Positions 22,530 to 34,168 of a stretch of DNA of 64,000 bases are shown one piece after another. Position 1 is the first letter of the stretch, and each line of letters starts with the position of its first letter. The stretch comes from Bimuria novae-zelandiae CBS 107.79 (Eukaryota > Ascomycota > Dothideomycetes > Pleosporales > Didymosphaeriaceae). The position numbers and the translations under genes are program-made. The notes beneath the pieces are model-generated. The model worked only from the letters and a program-made list of their open reading frames with translations. It was not told the origin of the DNA and ran no database searches. Where the stretch lies: NCBI GenBank assembly GCA_010015655.1, contig ML976659.1:310694-374693 (forward strand), given 5' to 3'.

Positions 22530-24368
22530 CACCACCTAGCTTGGCAAGCTTTTATATATTAACTACGAGCTTTTAAGGTATTTTTTAGTAAAATTACAGA
22601 CCTTAGTTAGCGTATCTTATAATTAAGCTCGATATTATAGTTACCTAGTACTATTTAATTAGAGTAGAGTAGCGCGCTACTAAGTAATAGTGCGTAATTT
22701 TACTTAGCGTTAGCCCGTGCGCGCTGCCTGCGCTCGCGCTTGTAAGAAATAAAGTTTTACCCCTCTATTATTTTTCTCCTTTAAGTTACACAACAAACGT
22801 TTTATATTACCTAACTATCCAATTTTAAAGCTCTTGCGCGCTAACTCTTTTTTTTAAAGTAAGTTCCTACTTAGCTATTATTATAGTAAGTTTTTAGATC
22901 TTAGTATAGTAATAGCGTCACGCTACTATAGTAACCTGCCCTTATAGCATCTAAGCTTTAAAGATCCCTTACCTTTTTTTAGTTTTTTTTTAGTAATTCG
23001 CTAATGCGTTCTATAGGCTAGCTTTACTAAGAAAATCTTATAATTTTTTTAAGGTAAGCTACTACTACGCGCGTGCACGCCGCGAAGAATTATCTTATAC
23101 TTTAAAAAACTACTATTCTTATAACTCTAATTTATACTCTTAAGAAGTGTAATAAGCTACCTAAAGTGCCCGCTTACGCGCCTTTATCTTCTAGTAATAC
23201 TAAGTAAGGTAGTAAGGTTAAGCCTGTATCTAATTTTAAGCCTAAGCTAGCTACCTTTAATCGTGATCTTAAAGGTAATGTAACTTAAAAGATCCTTACG
23301 CTATATTTACTTACAATAGTTATAAAAAAGTTATATAATAAGTTTTATCTTAGCTATATTAAGAGCGCGCTTAATAGTTATTTTAATTCTAAGTACTATA
23401 AGTACATTACAAAGATTAGCTATTATTAGCGCTATAGCTACAATTACTTTTATTTTTTAGTATAAGTATTTTACTACTTTACTTTATAATTTTACTTATT
23501 TAAAGTAGCCTTACTACTTATAAGCTTATAATATATTACTCTCTTATTCTCCTCTAGAATTAGAACGTAAAGGTATATATCTTTCTAAGCTTTACTTAAT
23601 TCTTATACTAATTACTTATAGGGACGTAAGGTAAGGAAGGCGCGTACTATTATAAAGGTAATACTCAATTTACATAATAGCGCTAAGGAGGAAGAGGAGC
23701 TTACTAATAATATTATTTTTAAACTATTTATTGCTAAGAAGCGAGCTCGTGCTATAAAGCTATTTAAGTAGCTTATAAAGCTTATAATTAACTAAGTAAT
23801 TCCAAGCCTTATATAGCACTTTAGCGATCTATACTCTTAATTTTTATTATTATATACTATTTTATACTTCTTAAGTTTAGTTATTTTTTAAAATATTTAT
23901 ATTTTTGCTCTAAAAGCGCTTTTTTAACCTATTTATAGGTATGTTACTTATTTTTAGGTACTTTACTTTAAAAAATTCTTTTATATATTCTTTGCGTAGC
24001 TAAACGTTCTTAATATTAATTTAGCGTAGGCTAATATTAATTCTTTTATGTTTACTTGCTACTAGTCTAATTATATATTTATTATTATAGTAGATTTTCT
24101 AGGCGTTGTTTAAAATAAATTTAAGCTTAGTAAATAACTTTTATAAAGCGATTACTTCTTTCCCTACGTGCTTAAGAGTGATTAACTTAGCTTCTATTAT
24201 TAAAGTAATACTAGTGGGTTAGCAAGCTACTTTCTATGCGATTACACCCCTAAAGAGTATTATTACGTAGCTATAGAATAATTGCCGCGTTTTTAGGCTA
24301 TTAGTAAATGTTACATCCCTATAGATAAATAGCTTAGGAATTAAGGAGCCTTTATAAAGTATAGCTTC

Positions 24369-24704
24369 CTAGTAAAAATGATATAAAAAGATATTAAGAC
24401 ACTTAATAGCGTTTAAATTATTTTTACTTAGGTTAGTTACAAAGAATAAACGCTTTAAGGCTATAAAGGTAATATTTAGGCGTAATATAATTACGGTGTA
24501 GAGCACTAAACTAACACGCTCTTGGTAGGCCTTAATTTCCTGCTTAGAAGCTTTGTCTAGGTTCTTTACAAGCTCTGCAAATGGCATAGGCCTCTTTAAG
24601 ATACGCTTGATTTTATCTAGGTTAAACTTTTTTGTAATCTTCTTAATATACGTATTATATACTAAAGTAATTATCGTAGCGTATCTAACCCTAATTACCT
24701 GCAC
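24369..24704 (-). pseudogene. copia-2 reverse transcriptase C-terminal segment
   Basis: A 111-codon open stretch on the minus strand. IKRILKRPMPFAELVKN and YQERVSLVLYTVIILRLNI correspond to the copia pattern '...Y...VGSLLY.A..TRPDI', followed by NLSKNNLNAIKCLNIFLYHFY ('NPS..H..A.KR.LRYL.GT'). It is a fragment of RT/RNase H only; the flanking coding carries stops. It is the only long open frame between 10 and 32 kb and is not evidence of a functional gene. Confidence 0.8.
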
Positions 24705-27700
24705 CCTTAAGAACTAATTTATAGGACTACGTTCCTTTGGATTATACTTATTCTTAATATACTTAATAATCTCGAGAGCATCCTTTTTGTAATTTCTATA
24801 GTATAAGAGAAGGATATTATCTACATAGAATTGTATAAAGATCCTACGCTCTTTATTAAAGAATAAATAAGGCTCTTCTTACAAAGTATAGAGCCTAATC
24901 TTAAATAAAGTACTTAAAAATTCCTAATGCTAAAGTAATAGTAAATTTCACAGGCTATATAATATTTACTTAAGCTTTATATATTTTAAACTTTTTAAAC
25001 TAATTTAGAAGCTCGTAGAGTAATACGTTGCTCTTATTAATAAAGGTATCAAGAAACGCTCTTACTACGTTAAAGTATAAAATTTCTAAATTAAACTAAG
25101 CTACTATTGCGATAGTAGTTCTAAAAGACCTAGTAGTAAGCGTGGTAGCATAGGTAGAGAAGGTGTAGTCAATCTGCTATAGGTTTTCTCTTATAATAAT
25201 ACTAGCTTTACACTTTGTGTAAAAACTATCTTTATTATACTTATAAGTAAAGACCTACTTTAGTAGGAGCGGGCGCTCTCTTAATAAAACTTTTAAACCC
25301 TTTTTTAGGTTTTTGTTTTTAATAGCGTAGAGGTCTCTCAAAGAGCAGTCTCCTTAAAGAGCTATTTTTATACTATTAGTAGAAGTAGGAGCCTACCTAA
25401 ATAAAGAAAAGCCTTTAGAATTAGTAATAATACCTTATTTAATAGTATAGCTTAAATTACTATATTTATAGTAATAAGCTCTTTATAAGCTTCCTAGTCT
25501 TTCGTAATACTAGGAAGGAAGGAATATAAGAAATTATACTATTACTAATTATTTAAGTACTTAATTATAGACTCTTTAATTATTGTAAATATATTATTAT
25601 TTCCCGTATTACCTCCAAGCGTGCTATAATTATTAAAATCTTAATAACGCTATCTATAGCTTAAACGCGTAGTAGGCCTCTATTCCTAGCGCTTGTATTG
25701 TCTTCGTACAGTGTGTAATGGTTCTGCTTTATTTGGTATCTCAGAGTATCGTATACCGCTTCGAGAGGCATCCACGGAGCTCGGTGGCTCTCGTTGTTAG
25801 CTTAGTTATCTTAATTCTGGCAGGCCTACTCTACTAATAGAGTACACTTTTCGTAGCCTACTAGTATAATTATTATCGGGCTAATATATAGGGGCAGGCG
25901 TATATTCTAGCATTATAAAACTTAAGTAATTAAGGCGCTACGTATAGATTTTTAATTATTTATTAGCTTAGTTAGGAGCTTATACACCTTTTACTTAATT
26001 AGTCAAGCTCTATTTTAATGAACTATTTTAAAATATATATATATTTTTTAATTAACTACGCTTTTAAGCTAGGGCTTAAAAAGTATTTCTTAATTTCTAT
26101 ATTTTACTTACTTTTTAAGTTATGCGCTAGGGTGCTTAGAAATATATTTAAAAAACTATTTTAAAATTATTTAGCTTGCTGCTGCTATAAAAAATGTTAG
26201 TAAGCTTTATTACTTCTTTTTATATAATTATTAGATCTTTCTCTTCTTAATAAAAATAACTTTTATTAAATATGACATTGCGCATAATAATAACCTAGTT
26301 AAGTACTGGTACTTATATTTTATAAATATTAGAAGCTCTATAGCCTACTAAGTATCTAATATAGCCTCTTAGTTTTATTTTAAAGTCGTGCCTATAATAA
26401 CTAGCTACTTAGTTCTTATTTAAACGGTATACGCGATAGCCATATGCGTAAATACTATTTTAATTTAGTTTTAAATTAGCTAAAGTACTTTCTATACGCT
26501 TAGGCTAATGCTACTTAAAATATTAAGTAAACTAAAAGTTTAGCGCTTTATTTAGTAAGCGTATTCTTTATAAAGGAGTAGGGCTTATATGAATAAAATA
26601 AGTAACTACTTTTATAACTTTAGGCTATAGCTTAGTAGGTAGGTTTATATTAAGTTTTATTTTTAACACTTATATAATTACTTCTTACCTAGCCCATTCT
26701 ACTTTACTATTAGGCTTATAAGTAATTAATGGTATTATTTTGACTTTAATACTATATTCATCAGCCTATATTTTAAAGCGATTTTTATTTTTTAAAGGTT
26801 GCCTTATAATATTTTTATTTTAAAAGATTATAATAATCTTAAACTTATACCGCGTTTACATACGCTTAGTAAAGCCTTTTTAGGTATTAAGAATCTACGT
26901 AGTAGACTTATTATGCAAGCAAAATGTATATAGCTTGCTATTATAGTTGTACTTTAAAATAATTACCTAGCGTTCTCCAAGCCTTTCTAATAGGTAGTTA
27001 AACAGATCCTAAGAAATTTAAAAGTATAGTCGTGGCGAGCGCTCCTTTATCCTTCTAGATACTTTCTAAAACGGGTGTGTAATAGCGTAGTGCTTATATT
27101 ATCTTCTTAAAATACTTTATATTCTTATATTTCTTTTCTTTTCTAATAAAAGTTTCTAAAGCGTTTTTATTAAAGTAGCCTGCTGTTTAGCACTAGACTT
27201 TTAAAGTATCTATTTTAGGGTACGTAACGTAGAAGCTAGTAATTTTATAATATATAAAAAGCAGGCTTATAATTATAGTACAGTAGTTAAGAAGCTTTTA
27301 TATAATAAAAGTACGATTATGCACGTAATAAAGCGTAGCTAGTATAATACTATACCTAAGTATTCCTACAAGAAGCGTATTATTAAGACTAAAATACTAT
27401 ACGCCCTTCTTACGCAAATAAGTTTTAAAAATAATATTTATATAAAAGTTTTTTACTACTATAATATCTAAAAGCATAAGATTAGCACGTATATTATCCA
27501 ACTCTTTAAAAAGTACCTTAATTACTCTAGTACCTCTCTTTTAAGTATTAAATAAAAAGCTATACTTGCTTTATACTTTTAAATCCTTTAAAGATAAGGC
27601 TCTACTATAATTAAAAATAGTACTTTTAAAAAGGGGGTAAGTATTAAAGTTTATAGTAAAATAAATCCTAGATACCTTCTTTAAGCTTATAATTAAAAAG

Positions 27701-29171
27701 TTAATTATAGTAATAGTAATATACCTTAAGAACTTTACTTAAGTAGGTATATTTAGTTATAGTAGAGCCTTTTTCTTTTTGCTTTTTAGTAATTATTACG
27801 CGCACCTTAGCGTACTTACGAAGTATAATATAAGTAAAAATCTTATTTTTATCTTTTTTAGAAAGCGTAATAGCTCTACCTGAAAATAAGACTATTATTA
27901 TAGTCCTAAGGCGCTTATAAGCCTAAGGCAGCTAATAATATACTCCTTCGTTATATAAATAACCCTTTAGCTTGCTTAGCTATAGCCCTTTTTTTATTTT
28001 ATTATTAGATTTAGAAGCCTTCTATTCACTAAGCGTTATAAAAATTACTAGTTTAGAACCTAAGCTTAAAGCTTATATATTAAAGTAACCTAAAACAAAC
28101 TTATTAACTTCTTTTAAGATATGTGGGGGCTTACTTAGAATTTACTATTATTTATTATTAGCGTACTAAATTTAAGCTTATTTAAGAGCTATCTTGTTTA
28201 TTATAGCGCTGAAGAAGTTAGTTACTACAATTTTTCTTTTAATTTTTAAAATCCCATACTATATGGCAAGTATATAAAGAGCTCTCTATACCTTATACTA
28301 TTATTTTAAATTTATTCTTCCCTTGTAAACGCGTTTAAGCAGGGTGCATTATTCTTATTAGATTTAATTAAGTATTATTATGTCAAATAAGGCGAGCTTA
28401 CTTTTAAGGTATTATATAATTATTTATAAGGTAGAACTTTCTTAGTTACTAATACTTAATATAGCAAGCATTAAAAGCTGCGTATTAATAGTCCTAACTA
28501 CTTAATTAAATATATTCTATACTTACTACATTCTAGGGATGTGCTTAGCCACGCGCGCCCTTATAGTTACTTATCTTTAACCAGTATTAGCGTAAAGCTC
28601 TATTTTAGCAATTAGCACAATCCTTCTTACGCTCTTAAAAGATTTCTTATTTTAAAATGCGTCACAACGGTCTACTCTCTTAAGCTATTTTTTATTAAGC
28701 TTATTTAAGTTACTATATTTATTATTTGATAATTTTAAGATCTTGAAGAGTTCTAAAAGCTTTAGAGTAGTTATATAAAATTATTAATAATTAGGGCGTT
28801 CAGATTAATATAATTATAAATGCTTTATTATATAGCCTAAAACTTAAGCTATTTAAACTATACTAGCTAGCTATTTTAATTAATTAGGCGTACTATACTT
28901 ACTAAGAGAGCAAAGCCTCTTATAAGTTTAAAAAGGGCGCTTTACTAAGCTTGTTATAAATCTTAGTCTACTGCTACGGGCAAAGGAGGTCTAGTGTAAT
29001 AGAAGAAGAGAGCGGAAGGTGCTTTTAAGGAGAAACAAAGTACGCTTTATTATACAAGAATAAAGTAACGCAAGAAGTATTTAGATAGATTTAAAGTCTT
29101 TAAATAATATATTTAATAATTAACTACGTAGGGATAATTATTCTGTGTTCTTAAAATGCTAGGCTTATAAC

Positions 29172-29345
29172 TATAAAGGGTAAAATAAGCTAGATAGTAT
29201 ACAGTTTAAAAACTAAATTAATTAATTAGTAACATATAAAATGTTGCTATGAGAGCAGTATTTATACTAAGTATTTGGTATTATGTTTGCCCGTTCCACC
29301 TGATTCTTCCGATTAGGGTACCTATAGGGAATAATTCCCGCGACA
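29172..29345 (-). repeat. copia-2 right LTR (5' LTR of the element)
   Basis: It starts TATAAAGGGTAAAAT (TG mutated to TA) and ends CCCGCGACA. The differences from the left copy are mainly C/T and G/A, as expected from RIP. Confidence 0.85.
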
Positions 29346-29760
29346 CATAGTTATAGAATGCATAGGAAATTCCGCTATAGCATACTAAGTAGACCTCCCT
29401 AGCTTAAGAAGAGTTCACCCTATTTTTACTTGTTTTTATTAGAACTATATGCTCTACGTGACTTGTTACTACATAATTAGGTGCCTATTAAAGATATATT
29501 AAGCTAATATAGCAATAATATCTATAATATAGAATCCATTATTAATAAGTAGTAAATACTAACTAGAGCTTAGAAGTATATTAATAAATAGAAAAAATAC
29601 TTTTAAGAGGAAAATACTTAGAAGCCTAGTGCTTCTATTAGTAATACGGTACTAGTAGAGTACTGAAAAGAGATTAATTAGTTTTAAGACGCTTAGTTAT
29701 TATCGCGCCTACGTAAAAGTTTAAAGGTTAAAATTACTTTCTTAAGAAGAGAAGGAATAG
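29346..29760 (+). mobile_element. gypsy-3, right part: chromodomain end
   Basis: After the copia-2 target duplication the plus strand resumes gypsy coding with YLFLLELYALRDL (pattern 'VSLLEPY.PRDL'). It then gives NIYNIESIINK...KYINK*KKYF*EENT*KPSA...VEY*KEIN, a chromodomain with Trp-to-stop changes, at about 29500-29670. A purine-rich AAGAAGAGAAGGAATAG at about 29744-29760 may be its polypurine tract. This confirms that copia-2 entered between integrase and chromodomain. Confidence 0.65.
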
Positions 29761-32235
29761 CTAATATTACTTATAATTAGTAAAAAAAAGTTATTTTTCT
29801 TTCTTACTTATAAAGGAGTAATAAAGTTAAATAAATACTTGTTCTATTAATATCTCTAACTAGTCTATAATTTAGGGTTAAAGGTATGATTCCCTCTAAA
29901 ACTTTTATTAATAAGGTAATAATTGCTACTATATCTTTTATTCTTTTAAACTAAGTACGTATCGTATATAAGGAGTTTAGTACTATAGTGCCTAATAGGC
30001 TAGGGTATTTTAATGGATTAGTAAGAAAGCATGTTACATATTATATAAGTAATATATAATTAAAAGAATAGTATTTATTCTCTTTAGCAAGTAGCAAAGT
30101 AGTCTAAAAAAGACCTAATTATACTATTTTAGGGCTAAAGACGCCTAAATAGCTTAACTAGCTATATAAGGCTACTAATTAACGTAAATAAAGTATTAAT
30201 TATATATATAAAAAGCAAGGGGTATCTTATGATAGTATATTTAAAAAAAAAAACTAAACCCTAAGTTTTAAAACTAAGCGCTATAAGAAGCCTTAACTAA
30301 GTATATTTTAAAGGCCATGTGCGCCCAAATAGTCTATTTAGTGCCAGACTAGCGCAAATTGGCGCAGCTAACCGCCTATAAACGCGAAAGGGACCTGGAG
30401 GGACGGCCTAGTAGCTGTGCTACTATACATTACCTTCCTAGAACTTCTTCGCAGCACCCACGATACTATAAATCTTGAAGGTCTTAATAGGGAACTAATT
30501 ATCATCTAAGCGCTAACGTAACTTTACGGTCCTATTTATAGTTTTAAAAAATAAATATAAAATATTACTACGCTTATTAGTTTTAATATTAGTCTAAAAG
30601 TTATTATTAGTTAAGGGTTATAAGGTAATATCTAACTCCGAAAGCTTCTAATTAAATTCTTACTATTTAAATCAAATATTTATTTTAATAAGAGTTTTCC
30701 TACTATTACTAAGCTCTAGAATTAAAGTTTAATAAGTTTTAAACTTAGTATTATTGAAGACTACCTTTGCCTTATGCTTAGCCCCCTAGAGTAGCTAGTT
30801 AGTAACCAATTACGCTATATTAGCGCCATATACTACCTATAGGCATATATAGGCTATAAGACGGTACTTACGCGCTTAAGTAACGCTTTTATCTTTTTTT
30901 TTAATAAAGTTCTCCTCTACTTAGAGTTTACGCTTAATACTAGCACTTAAATAATTACGTTCTAATAAGAAAATACCTAATTGGGTAGTTTTAAGCTTGC
31001 TAATATATTCTCTATAAAGATAATACTTATTATTAAACTTAATATTCTAAATATTAGATATAACCTTATAGTATAGTATAGTACCTATATTCTTCATAAC
31101 CTTCTTAGCTTAGGCCTTCTTAATATTAAGCTCCTAATTAAAATAATTTTTAATTTACTAGCCCGTAAAAGCATCGCTCTTAGAAGTAGTATCTACAGCC
31201 TTTCTATTAAGGTAAACTAATAAAGAGGTGTATAAGTTATCGCGCGTAACTACTAACTTAACTAACTTAATATTTTTAATACTAAACTATATATATGCAT
31301 TAGAATAGAGCTATATACGCTAGATTAGCGCCACTAGAATCTACTAGTAGTGCTTCGGCGCTTAAGGAGCCCTAAGGCCCTTTTATAGCCTAAAAGGACT
31401 TAAATAAGAAACGTACTATATAGTAGTCCTTTTCTATGCGCTAATACTAATTATATTTAAAATATAGCTTTTGTTTAATATGCTAGTTCCTACAGGCCTC
31501 TTACTTAACTAAAAATTAGTAATAATTTTTTAAGTCCTTAATATCGCCTTGCTTCTTAGCTATATAATTAGTATACTTAATATAGGGAGAATTGCTATAA
31601 GTGTAGTTCTATATAGCTATAATTTAAAAATTTATAAGAGTTCTTATCTTGCGGATGTAAGGCCTAATATAGTAAAATAGTCTAAAATGTTATAGAAGGT
31701 GTCCTAAGGCGCTAAAATAGAACTATTAAAGCTAATTAGCTACTATTAGTCTTAATTTAGCGTAAGTATACGTAATTAACCTACTACTATAGTAGAAGTG
31801 TGTGAAGTAAAAAAAAAATATAAAATATATAATAAGTCGCGCGTATATAAATAACACCCTAAAACCTATAATAGGTCAGTTAAGTTAGTACATAACTAAG
31901 GGTATAGGTCTAAATTATACTAAACTATAAAATAAGATATACTAAAAGGAAGCTTTTACGCTAAAAAGTTATTAAGGTCTTTTAAGTAAAACTTTTTAAG
32001 TAAAACTTCTTAAGTAAAACTCCTTAAGTAACGCGCTAGCCTAGTATTTTATTTTAAACTAAAAAATAGTTATAGTAGTAATTATTTAATATATATACCT
32101 TACTAATACGTCCTTTATTACGTAGCTAAGTATCACTGTGCCGCGTATCTATAGTTTGGGGCGCTCTGCGCCATTATGGCCCATTATGGCCCACTATGCG
32201 TCCTTAGGGCGAGGTTAGATATAGAAGGGGGATAA
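29761..32235. other. AT-rich degraded DNA, mostly unassigned
   Basis: It probably begins with the 3' LTR of gypsy-3, although no copy was matched. 30310-30490 is distinctly richer in G+C (GGCCATGTGCGCCC, GGACCTGGAGGGACGG) and may be an island of non-transposon or less mutated DNA. A minus-strand coding trace at about 30810-31540 is listed separately. GGCCCATTATGGCCCA-type short repeats occur near 32170-32200. Nothing else was recognised. Confidence 0.5.
30810..31540 (-). pseudogene. unrecognised degraded coding trace
   Basis: One minus-strand frame is readable for about 240 codons if TAA/TAG are taken as former Gln codons. It includes stop-free stretches such as KLVKLVVTRDNLYTSLLVY, LNRKAVDTTSKSDAFTG, ISKLKTTQLGIFLLERNYL and RKYRLIAYICL. 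I recognise no catalytic motif, zinc finger or transposase signature. It may be an accessory transposon protein or a captured gene. That it was coding is an inference from amino-acid composition and low stop density relative to its neighbours. Confidence 0.35.
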
Positions 32236-32387
32236 TGTCACACTATAGGTGTATATAACTAACTAAGGGCCTAACTTAGGTAACTCTAGGTATATAGCTA
32301 ATGCTATCTCAGTAGAAGCTTGATAACAATTTGTTTCTTCTTTTATATACTCAATACAACCGCTTTGGTCTCTATCTTATCACTACA
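32236..32387 (+). repeat. candidate LTR (solo or orphan)
   Basis: It starts TGTCACACTATAGG directly after a purine tract AGATATAGAAGGGGGATAA (32217-32235) and ends ...CTTATCACTACA at 32387, so it has TG...CA ends and the expected polypurine neighbour. It contains TTTTATATACTCAATAC, a possible TATA-like core. It is less mutated than its surroundings. No second copy was found in the window. Confidence 0.45.
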
Positions 32388-32959
32388 CTACCTGCCCTAC
32401 CTGTCCTCTTACAAGTAGAAGATGTAATAAGGTGAGCGCCTTACTTACTAAGCCAATACTATGTAACTTTTCTCCACTTGTACCAAAAGGTACGCATAAG
32501 AATACTAAAGCCGATGTATTCTTATATAATATAATATATATATAAGTAGTGCTAGAACTAGTCTTAATCCTTGCTTCTATAAGCGAGTAGCCACGTGTCC
32601 CTTTCCATACCATGTGCTATTATTACAGAAGAGAGAAAAGAAGTTCCTTTTATTTATTAAAATAAAGCTTTAGCTTCTCTTTATAAAGTCTAATATCCTA
32701 TTTAAGTAGGCTGTTAATAAAGGCTTATATATAGTTATATTAAGTGGCTATAGCATATAGATTAAATAAGGGGGATATAGAGTAAAAGAGGATCTTATTC
32801 TAATTATAGTACTTAATAAAATCTATTATAAGGTAAAATATATAATTGTTTAGAATAAGTAATTAATAGGAAGATTAAGCCTTTACCGTTTTACCATAAT
32901 TAAACACCTGTTTAAGCTACGTAAAGCTATTATTATTATTTGTCTAGCTAAAAGGTAAG
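32388..32959. other. no gene recognised
   Basis: Open frames of 76 codons (32383-32613) and 66 codons (32948-33148), both minus, have no recognisable domain. The first overlaps the candidate LTR and the second overlaps LTR A. The composition is AT-rich. Confidence 0.5.
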
Positions 32960-33182
32960 TGTTAAGCCCTTTGGGGTAGCTGGTCCTAAAGGAGTAAGGT
33001 TTGTTCTCGGGCAAGAGCGAAACGATAGGTAAGAAGTATAATAGTCTATTCTTATTACTAGGACGTTAGTATTAAAGGTGTAATGGAACGAATTAACAAG
33101 AAAGTCTAAGTATAATCTAAATAATAGATTAATAAATAGGTTAAACACAAGTGTAAAGGTTTATACTTAACGTTTCTATATA
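32960..33182. repeat. LTR-like repeat, copy A
   Basis: It begins TGTTAAGCCCTTTGGGGTAGCTGG and ends ...AACGTTTCTATATA. It matches 36258-36452 plus 43363-43408 (copy B) along its whole length, with mainly C/T and G/A differences. About 223 bp. TG start and same-orientation pairing suggest LTRs of an element whose interior (33183-36257) now holds pogo-3. The target duplication was not resolved. Confidence 0.65.
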
Positions 33183-34118
33183 CTAGTCTGAGGCCGCTCG
33201 CTGGCGAGCGCTCTTTGGCAAGCCACGTTACTTCCTAAGCGCTAACGCCGTAGTTGGCGAGAGTAAGGGTGCTCTCACGTGTACGCGCCGTAACTAAGTA
33301 TAAAATGGTTTTCTCTCCTCATGTTGGATCCTGGATCCTAATAGTAAGGAGGAGACTTAGACTTAATAAGTTTTATAATTATAAGCCTATAGCTAGGAGT
33401 CCTATAGTACTCCTAAAGCTAACTAGTAAATAAAGTTAAGCTTAAGGTAAGATCTATTTGCGTATATATAGGCTAGTATTATTATCTACTCTTATAAGCT
33501 ATTTTAAATAGTACTTCTTTTTATGCTGGTAAATGAGTTAGTGTTAGGCTGGGGTTAGGTTAGATCTGTAACGTAGCCATCCAGTTACTAACTTATGAAG
33601 TCACGCGATTTAATTTATTTCCCTAATACTAACCCGATTTAGATCTCCTTTAGACTTTAGTATTAGTTTTCTAATACCCCTCTATATTAGACCTATGTCA
33701 GACCTATTACACATTCCTTTTACTAGGGTATTCTTGTTAGACCTGTTCCTTTAGTTTATTAAATAACTATTTTATTTCTTAGTATTTAGCTTTTTTAAAT
33801 AGTATTTACTAAGTTCCTTTATATATATAATTTTCTTATAGTTATATATAGCTTAGCACCTTATTAGTATCCTTTTATACTAGGCCTATTAGTACTTAAT
33901 ATATTCTTGTCTATATTCTTATCCACGCACTCCCATATGCCTCTAAGTAAAAATGCCTAAATAGATTCTTTAGGTAACCAGTGCCAATACAAGATCCGCA
34001 CGGACCAGAACTCTAAAAATCTAACCTTTACTTCTTAACATCTTACTAAATACTAGAAATATATTAACATTATTTTTATATAAGGTGCATATATATATAA
34101 TGAATATTATATTAAAGT
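33183..34118. other. interior of the A/B LTR pair, left of pogo-3
   Basis: It starts with a GC-rich patch containing CGCTCGCTGGCGAGCG (33195-33210, a near-perfect palindrome). It contains GGTTAGGCTGGGGTTAGGTTAG near 33545. At about 33990-34055 it has a segment whose reverse complement recurs at 43855-43915. No coding was recognised, so the element may be non-autonomous. Confidence 0.45.
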
Positions 34119-34120
34119 TA

Positions 34121-34162
34121 GAGTCTCCCCCCCAGATTTGACCCAACCCCAGATTTGACCCA
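34121..34162. repeat. pogo-3 left terminal inverted repeat
   Basis: GAGTCTCCCCCCCAG start. AGATTTGACCCA occurs twice with starts at 34134 and 34151, a 17-bp spacing. Confidence 0.88.
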
Positions 34163-34168
34163 GCAAAA

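Larger units (their letters stand above)
22356..29345 (-). mobile_element. copia-2: Ty1/copia element nested in gypsy-3
   Basis: A 6990-bp element with 174-bp LTRs at both ends, flanked by CATAT (22351-22355) and CATAG (29346-29350), a target duplication with one mismatch. On the minus strand a primer-binding-like GTTATAAGCC directly follows the right LTR. It resembles the complement of the initiator tRNA-Met anticodon arm used by many copia elements. A purine tract (AAGCTAGGTGGTG) precedes the left LTR. One RT stretch (24369-24704) remains open. Most other coding is mutated beyond domain-level reading. Confidence 0.85.

Noticed and set aside
16000..32000. AT-rich DNA resembling mitochondrial sequence or a point centromere.
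   Set aside because: It contains degraded nuclear gypsy and copia elements with LTRs and target duplications, and AT richness follows element boundaries. A regional centromere cannot be excluded but nothing shows it.
32383..32613. Open frame of 76 codons (minus), and another of 66 codons at 32948-33148.
   Set aside because: They overlap LTR-like sequences, with no domain and no neighbouring coding signal.
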